DNA of 55,262 nucleotides. It comes from a bacterium. GTDB taxonomy: Bacteria; Actinomycetota; Acidimicrobiia; Spongiisociales; Spongiisociaceae. The DNA is taken from the NCBI GenBank assembly GCA_026710435.1, contig JAPOQZ010000052.1, forward strand, positions 1 to 55,262, written 5' to 3'. The position numbers and the translations under genes were made by a program. This document shows, in pieces, positions 37,922 through 47,317 of this stretch (position 1 is the stretch's first letter; every line of letters starts with the position of its first letter). A model generated the notes under the pieces. The model saw nothing but the letters and a program-made list of their open reading frames with translations. It did no database searches and had not been told where the DNA came from.

Positions 37922-39121
37922 ATGCGCTTCTTCACTAGTGAGTCGGTTACCGGGGGTCACCCCGACAAGATGGCGGACCGCATATCCGACTCGATTCTCG
38001 ACGCCATCCTCGACCGGGACCCGGAAGCTCGGGTTGCCTGCGAGACGATGGTGGCCTCTTCCAAGGTGATCCTCGCCGGCGAGATCGGATACTCGTCCGG
38101 ACTCGACTCCGAATCTGTCCTCTGTCGTAATGAACTCAAGGAGGTGGTGCGCGCTGCTCTCCGGGACATCGGGTACACCTATCGGGATGTCGGATTCCAA
38201 GCGGACAAAGTCCAGATCGATGTGTTGCTCAACCGCCAGAGTCCCGATATCGCCGCAGGTGTCGAGGAAGCGTACGAGGCTCGAGACGGGGCGAAGGACC
38301 CGTTGGACAAACTCGGAGCCGGCGATCAGGGTCTCATGTTCGGCTACGCCAACCGGGAAACCAATCAACTGATGCCTGCCCCTATCCAGTTGGCACATCG
38401 GTTGGCCGAGCGGTTGACCGAGGTCAGGAGGAACGGCGAACTCGAGTACCTGCGTCCGGATGGCAAGACCCAGGTGACCGTGGCGTACGACGGTCCCGAG
38501 CCCGTCCGTGTCACGCGGGTCCTGATCTCCTCCCATCACTCACCGGACGTGTCCATTCCAAAAATGAAAGAGGATCTGAGAGCCGAGGTAGTCATGCGGC
38601 TGGGTACCGACCTCATCGACACCAAGACCGAGTTGATAGTGAACCCGTCCGGCCGGTTCGTGGTGGGGGGCCCGGAAGGAGATGCCGGATTGACGGGCCG
38701 CAAGATCATCGTTGACACCTACGGCGGCTACGCCCGGCATGGGGGAGGTGCTTTCTCGGGGAAGGACCCCACCAAGGTGGACCGTTCGGCTGCCTATTTC
38801 GCTCGTTACGTAGCGAAGAATGTTGTAGCCGCCGGGTTGGCCGACAGGTGTGAACTACAGGTTGCGTACGCGATCGGGATGGCTAGGCCTTTCTCTGTGG
38901 ACATCGAGACGTTCGGCACTTCGAAGATCGATCCCGTCAAGCTCAGTTCCGTGGTACGCGAGTTCTTCGACTTCCGGCCGGCGGCGATTCTGAAGGAACT
39001 GGATCTCCGGCGGCCCATCTATGCGCCGACCTCCGCCTACGGGCACTTCGGCCGACCGGGTTTCCCGTGGGAATCCACCCATCGGGCTGCTGCGCTGGCG
39101 AAAGAGGCAGGTACGAACTGA
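37922..39121 (+). CDS. metK: S-adenosylmethionine synthetase
   Basis: Makes SAM from methionine and ATP; SAM is also the donor for QueA and RsmB in this window. The 399 residues have [20 protein letters not shown] near 4, [12 protein letters not shown] near 120, the P-loop-like [16 protein letters not shown] near 275 and the C-terminal TAYGHFGR-like [18 protein letters not shown] at 37919 lies directly before the chosen ATG. It is followed by priA as in other Actinobacteria. Confidence 0.97.
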   Translation: MRFFTSESVTGGHPDKMADRISDSILDAILDRDPEARVACETMVASSKVILAGEIGYSSGLDSESVLCRNELKEVVRAALRDIGYTYRDVGFQADKVQIDVLLNRQSPDIAAGVEEAYEARDGAKDPLDKLGAGDQGLMFGYANRETNQLMPAPIQLAHRLAERLTEVRRNGELEYLRPDGKTQVTVAYDGPEPVRVTRVLISSHHSPDVSIPKMKEDLRAEVVMRLGTDLIDTKTELIVNPSGRFVVGGPEGDAGLTGRKIIVDTYGGYARHGGGAFSGKDPTKVDRSAAYFARYVAKNVVAAGLADRCELQVAYAIGMARPFSVDIETFGTSKIDPVKLSSVVREFFDFRPAAILKELDLRRPIYAPTSAYGHFGRPGFPWESTHRAAALAKEAGTN

Positions 39122-40902
39122 CCTCAAGCACCGTCGCGTGGGTGGTTCCCGACCTTCCCGCATTCGCGATGGATGACGGCTTCGCTTACCGGGTACCTGA
39201 GATCATCGCGGGGGAGATCTCCGTGGGATCCGTGGTTCGGGTTCCGCTGGCAGGAAGGCGGATCCGGGGCTATGTGGTCGGAGTGGAGCGTTCTGCTCCG
39301 GACATCGATCCGCGTGACCTCAAGGATGTCCGCTCGGTAGCCTCGCCGATTCCCGTGTTCAGGGAATCCATGCTCCCTACGCTGCGATGGGCGGCCGATC
39401 ATTACGTGGCGCCGATCGCCAAGATCCTGGCCAAGACAGGTCCTCCCAACCTTCCGAAGCTGTTGCCCCCGATCGAGCTGCCGGGTGTTCCGCCCGTGTC
39501 CGGGCCTGTCCCTGAAGTGTCGGAGAAGGCGGCAGGCGGTCACCCGGTGGGGACTGTGCAGATCCTGGCCGGAGCGGGTTGGAGCGAGTTGATCAGGGGC
39601 ACGATCACCCCTCCCGTAAGTGCCGGCCGTTCGGTGCTCGTCATAGCGCCCACCGCGGTCGAAGCCGGAAGGCTTGCCGACCGGCTCGTGGGTGACCTCG
39701 GAAGCCGGGTCCTAGCAGTGGGGGAGAAGGACAACGCAGCCGTTACTGCAGCCTGGTCGCGCGCAGCCACCCAGAGCGGGGTGGTGGTAGTCGGGACTCT
39801 CAGAACGGTCTGGTGGCCGGTCAAGGACCTGTCAATGATCGTGCTGGTCGAGGAGGACCGGCCGGGGATGAAGGAGAGGCAGACACCGACGGTGGCTGCC
39901 GGTGCCCTCGCGAGGATGAGGTCGGCAACGGAGGGTCCTCATGTGGTTCTCCTCGGAAGGGTCCCGGGTGTCCACATCGTGCAGGACCGTACGCCGCTGA
40001 AGCGGGTACCGGGCCGGCTCTGGGGATCTGTCGAGATGGTGGACCGGACCGACGACCCACCGGGCGAAGGGATGTTCTCGCGGCGGGTAAAAGTCGCCAT
40101 CACAGCCACGCTGCGGAGGGAGGGACGCGTATTTGTATTCACTCACCGGAGGGGCTACGCCCCGGCAGCCCGGTGCGTCGGGTGTCGCAAGTTGCGCATT
40201 TGTCCCGCCTGCGGGTCGCGTCCTGACAGCCGCCCTTTCTGTCCGCGTTGCGAGGCCGAACTGGGCCTGTGTCCCGAATGCGGCGGTTGCCGCTTCGAGC
40301 CGCTCGGAGCAGCCGTCGGCCGTGTCACCGAGGAACTCAGGAGGATGGTCGCGGACGGGGTGGGAGATGTGGGCTCGGGACGGCGGGTGATCGTGGGCAC
40401 CGAGCGGGATCTCGTGGCGCTGGAGCCGGTCAACCTGACCGTGGTGGTTGACGCCGACGGACTGGTCCGTGGCACCAACTATCGAGCTACCGAAGAGGCT
40501 CTCGCTCTGCTTGCCCGGGTAGCGGCCACCGTGCGGCGCCGGGCGGGCGGCAGGACGATGGTGCAGACCGCCGATCCTTCCCATCCGGTGTACACGGCCC
40601 TGCGGCGGGGAGATCCGGTTCCGTACCTCAGCGATGAGCTCATGGCACGCCGGCGGTTCCTGTTGCCTCCATGCGGCGAGGTGATGGTGGTGGAAGTCGA
40701 AGGTGTCGAGGACCGGACGGTTCTCGACCGGGTTCTCGAGGGTTCCACGGTCTTCGGTCCCGCTCGAGCAGGGGACCGGATCCGCTGGATTGTCCAGGGT
40801 CACGACCTGCGGGAAACGAAGGAACGGTTGCGGGCGACGATCGGACGGCTGCGCGACCGGGGATGCAAGGTTCGGCTCGACGTGGATCCCCGGGAGTTCT
40901 AG
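39118..40902 (+). CDS. priA: Primosomal protein N' (PriA), ATPase motifs lost
   Basis: Actinobacterial PriA, thought to help replication restart by DNA binding rather than unwinding. The N-terminal 3'-DNA-binding domain ([31 protein letters not shown]) and the zinc region (CVGC, CPACG, CPRCE, CPECG, about 370-410) are present. Where PriA has Walker A there is only [15 protein letters not shown] with no GKT, and the DEAH box reads VEEDRPG. The start is uncertain: the first beta-strand begins before any ATG/GTG/TTG, so I place it at CTG 39118 overlapping the metK stop, with AGAGG 10 nt upstream. Confidence 0.85.
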   Translation: MTSSTVAWVVPDLPAFAMDDGFAYRVPEIIAGEISVGSVVRVPLAGRRIRGYVVGVERSAPDIDPRDLKDVRSVASPIPVFRESMLPTLRWAADHYVAPIAKILAKTGPPNLPKLLPPIELPGVPPVSGPVPEVSEKAAGGHPVGTVQILAGAGWSELIRGTITPPVSAGRSVLVIAPTAVEAGRLADRLVGDLGSRVLAVGEKDNAAVTAAWSRAATQSGVVVVGTLRTVWWPVKDLSMIVLVEEDRPGMKERQTPTVAAGALARMRSATEGPHVVLLGRVPGVHIVQDRTPLKRVPGRLWGSVEMVDRTDDPPGEGMFSRRVKVAITATLRREGRVFVFTHRRGYAPAARCVGCRKLRICPACGSRPDSRPFCPRCEAELGLCPECGGCRFEPLGAAVGRVTEELRRMVADGVGDVGSGRRVIVGTERDLVALEPVNLTVVVDADGLVRGTNYRATEEALALLARVAATVRRRAGGRTMVQTADPSHPVYTALRRGDPVPYLSDELMARRRFLLPPCGEVMVVEVEGVEDRTVLDRVLEGSTVFGPARAGDRIRWIVQGHDLRETKERLRATIGRLRDRGCKVRLDVDPREF

Positions 40903-40921
40903 GCAGCCGGAAGTCGGCCAC

Positions 40922-40927
40922 TATCCT
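40922..40927 (+). promoter_or_regulatory. -10 box of a probable leaderless def promoter
   Basis: TATCCT nine nt before the def GTG in the 34-nt gap after priA; no ribosome-binding site is visible in between. Confidence 0.45.
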
Positions 40928-40936
40928 GCCACTCCC

Positions 40937-41434
40937 GTGGCCATATTTCCGATTCGTACGTTCGGCGATCCCGTTCTGCGGCTCCGTACCACCCGGGTCG
41001 AGGTGTTCGACGGGGCCTTGCGAAGGCTCGTCGAGGACATGATCGAGACGATGTACGACGCGCCGGGGGTGGGCTTGGCTGCTCCGCAGATCGGCGTGTC
41101 GAAACGGGTATGCGTCTTCGATGCAGGTGAGGGTCCCCGCGTGCTGGTGAACCCCGAAATCGTCGACGTATCCGGCATGTGGAGTTTCGACGAGGGCTGC
41201 CTGTCGGTGCCTGGCTACTACTGGACGATCGAGCGGCCGGCATTCGCCCGGGCAGTAGGCCAAGACCTGGACGGTGCTCCTGTGGAGTACGCGGGAGAGG
41301 AACTCCTGGGTAGGGTTCTCCAGCACGAGATCGATCACCTGAACGGCATGCTCCTCATTCAGCGTCTCGATCGACCGACCCGCAAGGCAGCCTTGCGGGA
41401 CCTTCGTAATCCTGCTGGCGGGTCTGCCGAGTGA
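40937..41434 (+). CDS. def: Peptide deformylase
   Basis: Metal hydrolase removing the formyl group from nascent proteins. The 165 residues carry all three motifs: GVGLAAPQIG near 45, EGCLSVPG near 88 with a metal-binding Cys, and HEIDHLNG near 131 with two metal-binding His and the catalytic Glu. GTG 40937 gives the usual N-terminus IFPIRTFGDPVLR. It overlaps fmt by GTGA, so formyl addition and removal are encoded together. Confidence 0.95.
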   Translation: MAIFPIRTFGDPVLRLRTTRVEVFDGALRRLVEDMIETMYDAPGVGLAAPQIGVSKRVCVFDAGEGPRVLVNPEIVDVSGMWSFDEGCLSVPGYYWTIERPAFARAVGQDLDGAPVEYAGEELLGRVLQHEIDHLNGMLLIQRLDRPTRKAALRDLRNPAGGSAE

Positions 41435-42342
41435 TCCGGACCGCCTTTCTGGGTACCCCCCGGCCGGCACTCCCAACTCTCGATCTTCTCGCCGGCCTGA
41501 CGGACTTACGGATGGTCGTCACCATGCCTGACCGCCCGAAGGGCCGCGGGAAGCGCCTGGTGATGCCGGAAGCAAAGGCGCGCGCCGTTGAGCTGGGGAT
41601 ACCTGTGTACCAACCCGCATCCCCTCGCGAACTGGATGCCCTGTTAGCGTCGGTCGAGATCGACGTGGCTGTGGTGGTCGCTTACGGAATGCTGGTGGGC
41701 GCCCGAACCCTCACTCGCCCGCCGGCCGGGATGCTCAACCTCCACTTCTCCTTACTACCCAGGTGGCGGGGAGCGGCGCCGGTGGAACGAGCCATCCTGG
41801 CCGGGGATCCGGTCACAGGGGTGACCCTGATGCAGATGGAGGCCGGGCTGGATGCCGGCGGGGTGCTGGCATCTTGGCCGACCGCCATCGGCTGGAACGA
41901 GACCGCCGGGCAACTCACCGACCGGTTGGCGCTGGGGGCGGCGGAACTCTGCGGCCAGAGGTTGGAGGAGGCGGTGGCCGGTACGATCCGTCCCGAACCC
42001 CAGGACGGTGATCTGGCCACCTATGCGAGCAAGGTCACCGGAGCGGAGGCAAGGCTCGACTTCGGGCTCTCCTCAGGGGAGTTGGAACGAACTGTGAGGG
42101 CCTTCAATCCCCGGCCAGGCGCCTACGCGTACTGGCGGGGCAAGCGTTTGAAGGTCCACACCGGCCGGGTCGCTCCGGGCGATCTCGATCCGGGAAGGCT
42201 GATGGTGGACAGATCGGGGGTCAGGGTGGGCACCGCCGACGGGTGTGTTGAGTTACTGACCGTCCAGCCCGCAGGATCGAGGCCGATGGAGGCGGGTGCC
42301 TGGTTGAGAGGGGTCAGAGGCGATCCGGGCCGGTTCGATTGA
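41431..42342 (+). CDS. fmt: Methionyl-tRNA formyltransferase
   Basis: Formylates initiator Met-tRNA using 10-formyltetrahydrofolate. The 303 residues have the opening RTAFLGTPRPALPTL, NLHFSLLPRWRGAAPVE near 101 (Asn-x-His catalytic motif), GVTLMQMEAGLDAGGVL near 131 and a C-terminal OB-fold domain (about 208-300). GTG overlaps the def stop; the end overlaps rsmB as TTGA. Confidence 0.95.
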   Translation: MIRTAFLGTPRPALPTLDLLAGLTDLRMVVTMPDRPKGRGKRLVMPEAKARAVELGIPVYQPASPRELDALLASVEIDVAVVVAYGMLVGARTLTRPPAGMLNLHFSLLPRWRGAAPVERAILAGDPVTGVTLMQMEAGLDAGGVLASWPTAIGWNETAGQLTDRLALGAAELCGQRLEEAVAGTIRPEPQDGDLATYASKVTGAEARLDFGLSSGELERTVRAFNPRPGAYAYWRGKRLKVHTGRVAPGDLDPGRLMVDRSGVRVGTADGCVELLTVQPAGSRPMEAGAWLRGVRGDPGRFD

Positions 42343-43538
42343 AACCCGGTGTTCGACCGCGTGTGGTCGCAGCGCGCCTGGTGGGCCGGGTGGTGAGGGG
42401 AGGGGCCTGGTCCAATGTTGTGGTCCGGGAACTCGACCTTTCCCGTGAGGACAGCGCGCTGGTCCGTTATCTCGTCTACGGGACGCTGCGTAACCTCGCC
42501 CGATTGGACCGGGCCGTCGAGCAACTGTCACACCGCCCGCTGTCCACCATCGAACCTGCTCTCCTGGACGTGCTGCGGGTGGCGTTCCAGGAGGTCCTGT
42601 TCGGACGGGCCGCCGACCATGCGGTCGCTCATACGGCCGTCGAATCGGCGAGGATCAGCGGACACCCTAGAGGGGTCGGCTTCGTGAACGCCCTGGTCAG
42701 GGCTCTTCAGAGGCAGGGGGAGCCCTCACCTCCCGCCGGGATCTCCGGCATCTTCAGCCTGGCGGACTGGATCGTGGAGGATCTGGTCTCGACCTTGGGA
42801 GAAGCCTCGGCAAGGGCATTCGCCGAAGCCGCCCACCGGGACGCGCGGGTCACGTTCCGCATGCAAGCCGGCGGAACGCCGCCCCCAGGGGCCGTACCGA
42901 TCGCGGTCGAGGGTGCCTACTTCGATCCTCACGGCCGGGTTCCGGGGGGTGCGGTGGTTCAGGATCCCGCCTCCCTCGCGGTGGTCCGGGCCGTGCAGGT
43001 GGATGCGAGGGACCGGGTTCTGGAGGTCGGCGCGGCGCCCGGTGGCAAGACGATGGCCCTCCGGGATGAGGATCCGGGTCACCTGGTCGCGGTGGACATT
43101 CACCAGCGGCGTATCCGGCGCGCCCAGAGGAGGACGGCAGGGTCAGGATCCGGGGTACGCTGGGTCCGGGCGGACGGTGGCCGCCTTCCGTTCGGTGCCG
43201 CAACCTTCGACAGGGTGCTGGTGGATGCCCCGTGCACCGGCTTGGGGACCCTCCGGCGACGTCCGGAGATACGCTTCCGCGCCTCGCCGGGGGACCGGGA
43301 CCGGCTGGCTGCCCTGCAGCGCCGAATGGTGGAGGAAGGCTTGCGAGTGGTCCGCCCCGGCGGGAGGGTGGTCTACGCGGTATGTACTCTCACAGCGGCC
43401 GAGACCACGGGGGTTGTTTCAGGCTTGGACGGTCGTCCCCCGGATGGACTGCCCGGACTCCGGATTCAGGACGGCTTGTTCATGGCTCCCCACCTGACCG
43501 ACACCGACGGTATGTTCATATCGGTGCTCGGGCGGTAG
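42339..43538 (+). CDS. rsmB: 16S rRNA (cytosine-C5) methyltransferase RsmB-like
   Basis: SAM-dependent methyltransferase of the RsmB/Sun type. The 399 residues have an N-terminal NusB-like RNA-binding domain (about 5-140) and a Rossmann catalytic domain with LEVGAAPGGKTMAL near 228, VDAPCTGLGTLRRRPEIR near 293 (catalytic Pro-Cys) and VVYAVCTLTAAE near 344 (second Cys). The TTG start overlaps the fmt stop as TTGA. The def-fmt-rsmB order is widespread. Confidence 0.93.
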   Translation: MKPGVRPRVVAARLVGRVVRGGAWSNVVVRELDLSREDSALVRYLVYGTLRNLARLDRAVEQLSHRPLSTIEPALLDVLRVAFQEVLFGRAADHAVAHTAVESARISGHPRGVGFVNALVRALQRQGEPSPPAGISGIFSLADWIVEDLVSTLGEASARAFAEAAHRDARVTFRMQAGGTPPPGAVPIAVEGAYFDPHGRVPGGAVVQDPASLAVVRAVQVDARDRVLEVGAAPGGKTMALRDEDPGHLVAVDIHQRRIRRAQRRTAGSGSGVRWVRADGGRLPFGAATFDRVLVDAPCTGLGTLRRRPEIRFRASPGDRDRLAALQRRMVEEGLRVVRPGGRVVYAVCTLTAAETTGVVSGLDGRPPDGLPGLRIQDGLFMAPHLTDTDGMFISVLGR

Positions 43539-43590
43539 TTCTTCGGGTGGCTACCCGACCGAGCTCCGGATTACCGCTCAGCGATCACGG

Positions 43591-43596
43591 TACCCT
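43591..43596 (+). promoter_or_regulatory. -10 box of a probable leaderless rpe promoter
   Basis: TACCCT six nt before the rpe GTG at 43603, in the 64-nt gap after rsmB. Confidence 0.45.
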
Positions 43597-43602
43597 ACGA
43601 GG

Positions 43603-44295
43603 GTGACAAGACCCGTTCGCATCGCCGCTTCGATCCTCGCTGCCGACTTCGCGCGCCTGGGCGAGGAAGTGGCAAGGGTGGAGCCTCACCTGGACCTTCT
43701 CCACGTCGATGTGATGGATGGCCACTTCGTTCCGAACCTCTCGCTCGGTATTCCAGTCATCCGGTCGTTGCGAACCGTCTCCGCTTTGCCGTTCGATTGC
43801 CACCTGATGATCGCGAACCCGGCGGACTTCGTGGAGGCTCTCCACGACGCGGGTGCCACCGGTATCACGGTGCACATGGAGGCGGTACCGGATCCCCGTG
43901 GCATTGCCCGCATCGCTCGTTCTGTCGGGTTGGGGTTCGGGCTCGTGATCAATCCGGGAACGCCCTTCGCCACGATGGATCCGTATCTCGAACTGTGCGA
44001 CATGGTTCTCGTCATGTCTGTCGAGCCCGGGTTCGGAGGGCAGGGCTTCATGCCGTCCGTCCTGTCCAAGGTCGAGGCGGCCCGCGAGGCGATCGATCGC
44101 CGGGGCCTGGAGGTTGGGCTGCAGATCGACGGCGGGATCGGTCCGGGAACCATCGGGCAGGCTAGCCGTGCCGGTGCGGATGTGTTCGTGGCCGGAACGG
44201 CGATCTTCCGCCGACCGGATCCGGTCGATGCGATAGCCGACCTCAGAAGAGAGGCGTTGCTCTCGGCCGGGCCGTTGGGAGCGGACCGGTCATGA
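43603..44295 (+). CDS. rpe: Ribulose-phosphate 3-epimerase
   Basis: Pentose-phosphate enzyme interconverting ribulose 5-phosphate and xylulose 5-phosphate; ribulose 5-phosphate is also a riboflavin precursor. The 230 residues have [14 protein letters not shown] near 5, the metal-site [14 protein letters not shown] near 37, CHLMI near 66, [12 protein letters not shown] near 138 and QIDGGIG near 173. It overlaps the riboflavin gene by ATGA. Confidence 0.96.
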   Translation: MTRPVRIAASILAADFARLGEEVARVEPHLDLLHVDVMDGHFVPNLSLGIPVIRSLRTVSALPFDCHLMIANPADFVEALHDAGATGITVHMEAVPDPRGIARIARSVGLGFGLVINPGTPFATMDPYLELCDMVLVMSVEPGFGGQGFMPSVLSKVEAAREAIDRRGLEVGLQIDGGIGPGTIGQASRAGADVFVAGTAIFRRPDPVDAIADLRREALLSAGPLGADRS

Positions 44296-45743
44296 GCCGG
44301 GCCTGGTCCGATGGCGAATACCGCTGGATGAGGCGGGCAATAGAGATCGCATCCTCCCAACGCACCCACCCCAACCCGAGGGTGGGCTGCGTGATCGCAA
44401 ATCAGCGCGGCGAGATCGTGGGCGAAGGTGTTCATCGCGGCGCAGGGAGCGACCACGCCGAGCGGGAGGCCCTCGAACAGGCGGGTGACTCCGCGAGGGG
44501 AGGCATCGCGGTAGTTTCTCTCGAGCCTTGCTCCCACTTCGGTCGGACCCCTCCGTGCGCTCAGGCCCTGGTGGACGCAGGGGTTACGAGGGTGGTGGCG
44601 GCCTCTCGCGATCCGGATCCGCGGGTGCGAGGAAGGGGTTTGGAGATGCTCGCAGCCGCCGGCGTAGCTACGTCTGTCGGCCTGTTGCGGCAGGAAGCCA
44701 TCGACCTAGACCCTGCCTACCACCACCATCGCCGCACCGGACGGCCTTACCTCAGGGCCATCCTGCTAGGGGAGGTCGCGGATCCGGCCGTCATATCCGA
44801 CTCGGAGGCGGTCGAGGAGGAAGTGGATCTGATGGTGACGGGTGACGATGCCGGGTTCGGCGACGGTGACCCGGAATCGATCTGGCGATGCTTGGCGAGG
44901 TTGGGAGAGCAGGGCTTCCTGTATCTGGGGGCCCGTGATGAACGGTTGGTGCCCCTCCTGCGCCGTGCAGGATTGGTGGACGCGGTCACCGCATACTCTC
45001 GGAGTCCGACCCTGGACCGCGAGTCGGAGTGGAGCAACGGGGTGTATCGCCGGCTCGCCAGCCGACCCGTCGGGTCCTGCTACCGGATAGACCTCGGCGT
45101 TCCCTTGCGCGGGACGGCCGGGATGGTGCGACGGGGCGCAGAGGCAACCATCCCGACCCGTCACGGCAGCTTCCGGGCTATCGGCTACGAATCGCTGGCC
45201 GACGGGCGCCAGCATGTCGCCCTGGTCAAGGGCGAGGTACAGGGAGCGTCGCGAGTGCTGGCGAGGATCCATTCCGAGTGCCTCACGGGCGATGCATTCG
45301 GAAGCCTCCGGTGCGACTGCGGCTCGCAGTTGGACGAGGCTCTCCGGCGGATCGACCGCGAGGGGCGGGGAGTGCTCGTCTACGTAAGGGGACATGAGGG
45401 GCGGGGAATCGGCCTGATGCACAAGCTCGCGGCCTACGCTCTCCAGGAGAGCGGCCGTGATACGGTCGAAGCGAACCTCGATCTCGGATTGCCCGAGGAC
45501 GGCCGGGACTACGGGGCCGCGGCCGAGATCCTGACCGACCTGGGTATCGGCGGCCTCCGCCTCCTGACCAACAACCCCGCCAAGAGCAGCGGGATCGAGC
45601 AGAACGGTGTGAGGATTGTGGAGATGGTGCCCCTGATCGCCGGGGAGAACGATCACAACAGGTCCTACCTGCGGACCAAGGTGCTGAAGCTGGGCCACCT
45701 GATGGATCTGGACGAGCGAAGACAGGAGGGTGCTGACCAATGA
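44292..45743 (+). CDS. Riboflavin biosynthesis fusion: RibD deaminase, degenerate reductase, RibA GTP cyclohydrolase II
   Basis: 483-residue fusion. Residues 1 to about 145 are a RibD-type deaminase (zinc motif [10 protein letters not shown] near 56, [11 protein letters not shown] near 78). About 146-270 looks like a shortened, eroded RibD reductase ([10 protein letters not shown], then [24 protein letters not shown]) without its usual glycine-rich motif. About 285-475 is GTP cyclohydrolase II, with [18 protein letters not shown] zinc site near 328, GHEGRGIGL near 370 and LLTNNPAK near 430. It combines the first step (GTP opening) and second step (deamination) of riboflavin synthesis. The last six codons and the stop lie in repeat A3. 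Confidence 0.88.
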   Translation: MSRAWSDGEYRWMRRAIEIASSQRTHPNPRVGCVIANQRGEIVGEGVHRGAGSDHAEREALEQAGDSARGGIAVVSLEPCSHFGRTPPCAQALVDAGVTRVVAASRDPDPRVRGRGLEMLAAAGVATSVGLLRQEAIDLDPAYHHHRRTGRPYLRAILLGEVADPAVISDSEAVEEEVDLMVTGDDAGFGDGDPESIWRCLARLGEQGFLYLGARDERLVPLLRRAGLVDAVTAYSRSPTLDRESEWSNGVYRRLASRPVGSCYRIDLGVPLRGTAGMVRRGAEATIPTRHGSFRAIGYESLADGRQHVALVKGEVQGASRVLARIHSECLTGDAFGSLRCDCGSQLDEALRRIDREGRGVLVYVRGHEGRGIGLMHKLAAYALQESGRDTVEANLDLGLPEDGRDYGAAAEILTDLGIGGLRLLTNNPAKSSGIEQNGVRIVEMVPLIAGENDHNRSYLRTKVLKLGHLMDLDERRQEGADQ

Positions 45744-45826
45744 CGATAGCTCGGGCCTGCTACCCGCCGATCCAGGGATCATGCCAGCGGTTGGCATGCC
45801 GATGGTGGATTGCTCAGCACCCACCC
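45724..45826. repeat. Family A palindromic repeat, copy A3 (inverted, 103 bp)
   Basis: Reverse-orientation copy: on the + strand it starts AGGAGGGTGCTGACCAATG and ends near GGATTGCTCAGCACCCACC. It is the most diverged of the four copies. It overlaps the last 20 nt of the RibD-RibA gene, whose TGA (45741-45743) lies inside it. Confidence 0.88.
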
Positions 45827-45880
45827 GCCAAGTTCGGGACCGAGGTATCCCTGACTGGCTCTTGCAGCCCTGAAGTCTCC

Positions 45881-45886
45881 TATAAT
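45881..45886 (+). promoter_or_regulatory. Consensus -10 box of the infC-rpmI-rplT operon
   Basis: Perfect TATAAT, the only exact consensus -10 seen before a gene here. TTGCAG at 45862 is too close (13 nt) to be an ideal -35. Unlike most promoters in the window it lies far (about 240 nt) from the start codon, leaving room for leader regulation. Confidence 0.6.
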
Positions 45887-46116
45887 GCCACCTACAACGA
45901 CGAGGAAGAGGGAGCCGGTTGCTTCCCACCCGGCCACCGGAGTGGTTCCGCCATGGACGATCCGAGGGTCTGCCGAGTGTGCCGCGGTAAGAGAAGATCC
46001 ATCGTGCGCCGGTCCGTAGCAGGACCGTGCTGGTCGCGGGTCTTGATCTCGCAGCCGGGTTGCTGCGTTCCCATCCGCAAGTGGTCGACCCCCGCGCGAC
46101 CAGACCGACCGAGAAG

Positions 46117-46122
46117 AAGGAG
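46117..46122 (+). promoter_or_regulatory. Ribosome-binding site that fixes the ATC start of infC
   Basis: AAGGAG six nt before ATC at 46129. No ATG, GTG or TTG lies at a workable distance in the infC frame, and IF3 homology begins directly at this point. Confidence 0.75.
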
Positions 46123-46128
46123 ATCCGT

Positions 46129-46671
46129 ATCGCCAAACTACGAGTAAATGACGAGATCCGCGCCACAGAGGTCCGGGTGGTCGCCCCCGATGGCTCCCAG
46201 GTGGGAGTGAAGAGTATCCGGGAGGCCAGGTGGTTGGCCGATCAACTCGGGTTGGACCTGGTTGAGGTCGCACCCAGGGCCATCCCCCCGGTAGCGAGAC
46301 TGATGGACTACGGAAAGTACAAGTACGAGCAGTCCGTAAAGGAACGGGAGGCGCGCAAGAAGCAGTCGCGCAGTTCTGTCAAGGAGATCTCTTTCCGCGT
46401 CAAGATCGGCAATCACGACTACGAGATCAAGCGGAACCGGGCGCACCGGTTCCTGGACAAAGGTGACCGGGTCCGCGTGCGGGTGTGGCTCAGGGGTCGC
46501 GAGGCCACCCGTCCCCAGCTCGGACTGACGATCCTCAGCCGGCTCCGTGAGGATCTGGCCGAGGTGGCGAAGGTGGAACAGGATGCCAAGATCGAGGGCC
46601 GCAACATCACTATGGCGTTCGCTCCTCTGAAGAGACCGACGAGGCGCTCTGCGAACGCTGCTCCTGAGTAA
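46129..46671 (+). CDS. infC: Translation initiation factor IF-3
   Basis: Binds the 30S subunit and checks initiator tRNA and start codon. The 180 residues begin IAKLRVNDEIRATEVRVVAP and continue with LDLVEVAPRAIPPVARLMDY GK near 42, the linker (KEREARKKQSRSSVKEI), and the C-terminal domain (VKIGNHDYEIKRNRAHRFL, GRNITMAFAPLK). The chosen start is a rare ATC with AAGGAG 6 nt upstream. IF3 discriminates against such codons and represses its own synthesis in E. coli, where infC starts with ATT. A GTG far upstream (46027) would add unrelated sequence. Confidence 0.9.
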   Translation: MAKLRVNDEIRATEVRVVAPDGSQVGVKSIREARWLADQLGLDLVEVAPRAIPPVARLMDYGKYKYEQSVKEREARKKQSRSSVKEISFRVKIGNHDYEIKRNRAHRFLDKGDRVRVRVWLRGREATRPQLGLTILSRLREDLAEVAKVEQDAKIEGRNITMAFAPLKRPTRRSANAAPE

Positions 46672-46696
46672 TCAATACTAGGGCGAGGAAGAAGAC

Positions 46697-46891
46697 ATGC
46701 CGAAGATGAAGACTCATAAGGGCGCCGCAAAGCGCTTCAAGGTAACGGGCTCCGGCCGGCTCAGGCGGCGCCAGTCGCACCGCGGTCACCTACGCCTCGC
46801 AAAGGGCAAGGACAGCTACCGGCGGCTCAAGGGCGAAGCCGACGTGACCGGTGGCGATGCGAAGCGCGCCAAGCGCCTGCTGGGCATGTAG
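46697..46891 (+). CDS. rpmI: 50S ribosomal protein L35
   Basis: Small basic large-subunit protein. The 64 residues show the family opening PKMKTHKGAAKRFKVTGSGR followed by RRRQSHRGHLR and the end KRAKRLLGM. GAGGAAGAAG precedes the ATG. It sits between infC and rplT in the standard order. Confidence 0.96.
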   Translation: MPKMKTHKGAAKRFKVTGSGRLRRRQSHRGHLRLAKGKDSYRRLKGEADVTGGDAKRAKRLLGM

Positions 46892-46915
46892 GAAGAAGCG
46901 CGAGGGAGAACCCGA

Positions 46916-47272
46916 ATGGCACGAGCAAAAGGCACCTCGAATGCCCGGGCGAGGCATCGTAAAGTCCTGGAAAGGGCAAAGGGCTATCGCGGCGCCAAGA
47001 GCCGCAGCTACAGGGCCGCCAACGAACAGGTAATGAAGTCGCTGCAGTATGCCTACCGGGATCGGCGGGCCCGGAAGGGCGAGTTCCGGCGGCTGTGGAT
47101 CACCCGGATCAACGCGGCCGCCCGTGAGAACGGGACCACCTACTCGCGGCTGATCGCCGGCCTGAAGGCTGCGGAGTTCGAGGTGGATCGCAAGATGTTG
47201 GCCGACATAGCCGTGAACGATCCGGAGACCTTCCGCCAGATAGTGGAGATGGCGGGAGACAGCCGTTCATGA
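46916..47272 (+). CDS. rplT: 50S ribosomal protein L20
   Basis: Early-assembly large-subunit protein that binds 23S rRNA and in many bacteria represses its own operon. The 118 residues have the long basic N-terminal helix ([20 protein letters not shown]), the core [16 protein letters not shown] near 62 and [12 protein letters not shown] near 98. GAGGGAGAA lies before the ATG. Confidence 0.96.
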   Translation: MARAKGTSNARARHRKVLERAKGYRGAKSRSYRAANEQVMKSLQYAYRDRRARKGEFRRLWITRINAAARENGTTYSRLIAGLKAAEFEVDRKMLADIAVNDPETFRQIVEMAGDSRS

Positions 47273-47317
47273 GCGCATAGCAACAGGCGTGACCAACTCC
47301 TAGGAGACAGGGTATCG

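Larger units (their letters stand above)
45827..46128 (+). other. Long leader before infC
   Basis: 302 bp with no gene I can support. The first 54 bp precede a consensus -10 box; the rest would be an mRNA leader of about 235 nt for infC-rpmI-rplT. A frame from 45952 is open and Cys/Arg-rich but has no ribosome-binding site and overlaps infC in another frame. Such leaders often carry an L20- or IF3-responsive structure; I see several short complementary GC stretches but no recognised element. Confidence 0.5.

Noticed and set aside
45952-46143. Cys-rich leader peptide before infC
   Set aside because: No ribosome-binding site and it overlaps the infC start in another frame; conservation unknown.
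45740-46147. Frame beginning MTIARACRPP, which recurs in all family A repeats
   Set aside because: It is open in each copy because the repeat is GC-rich and palindromic; no ribosome-binding site at a proper distance and sequence beyond the repeat differs each time.
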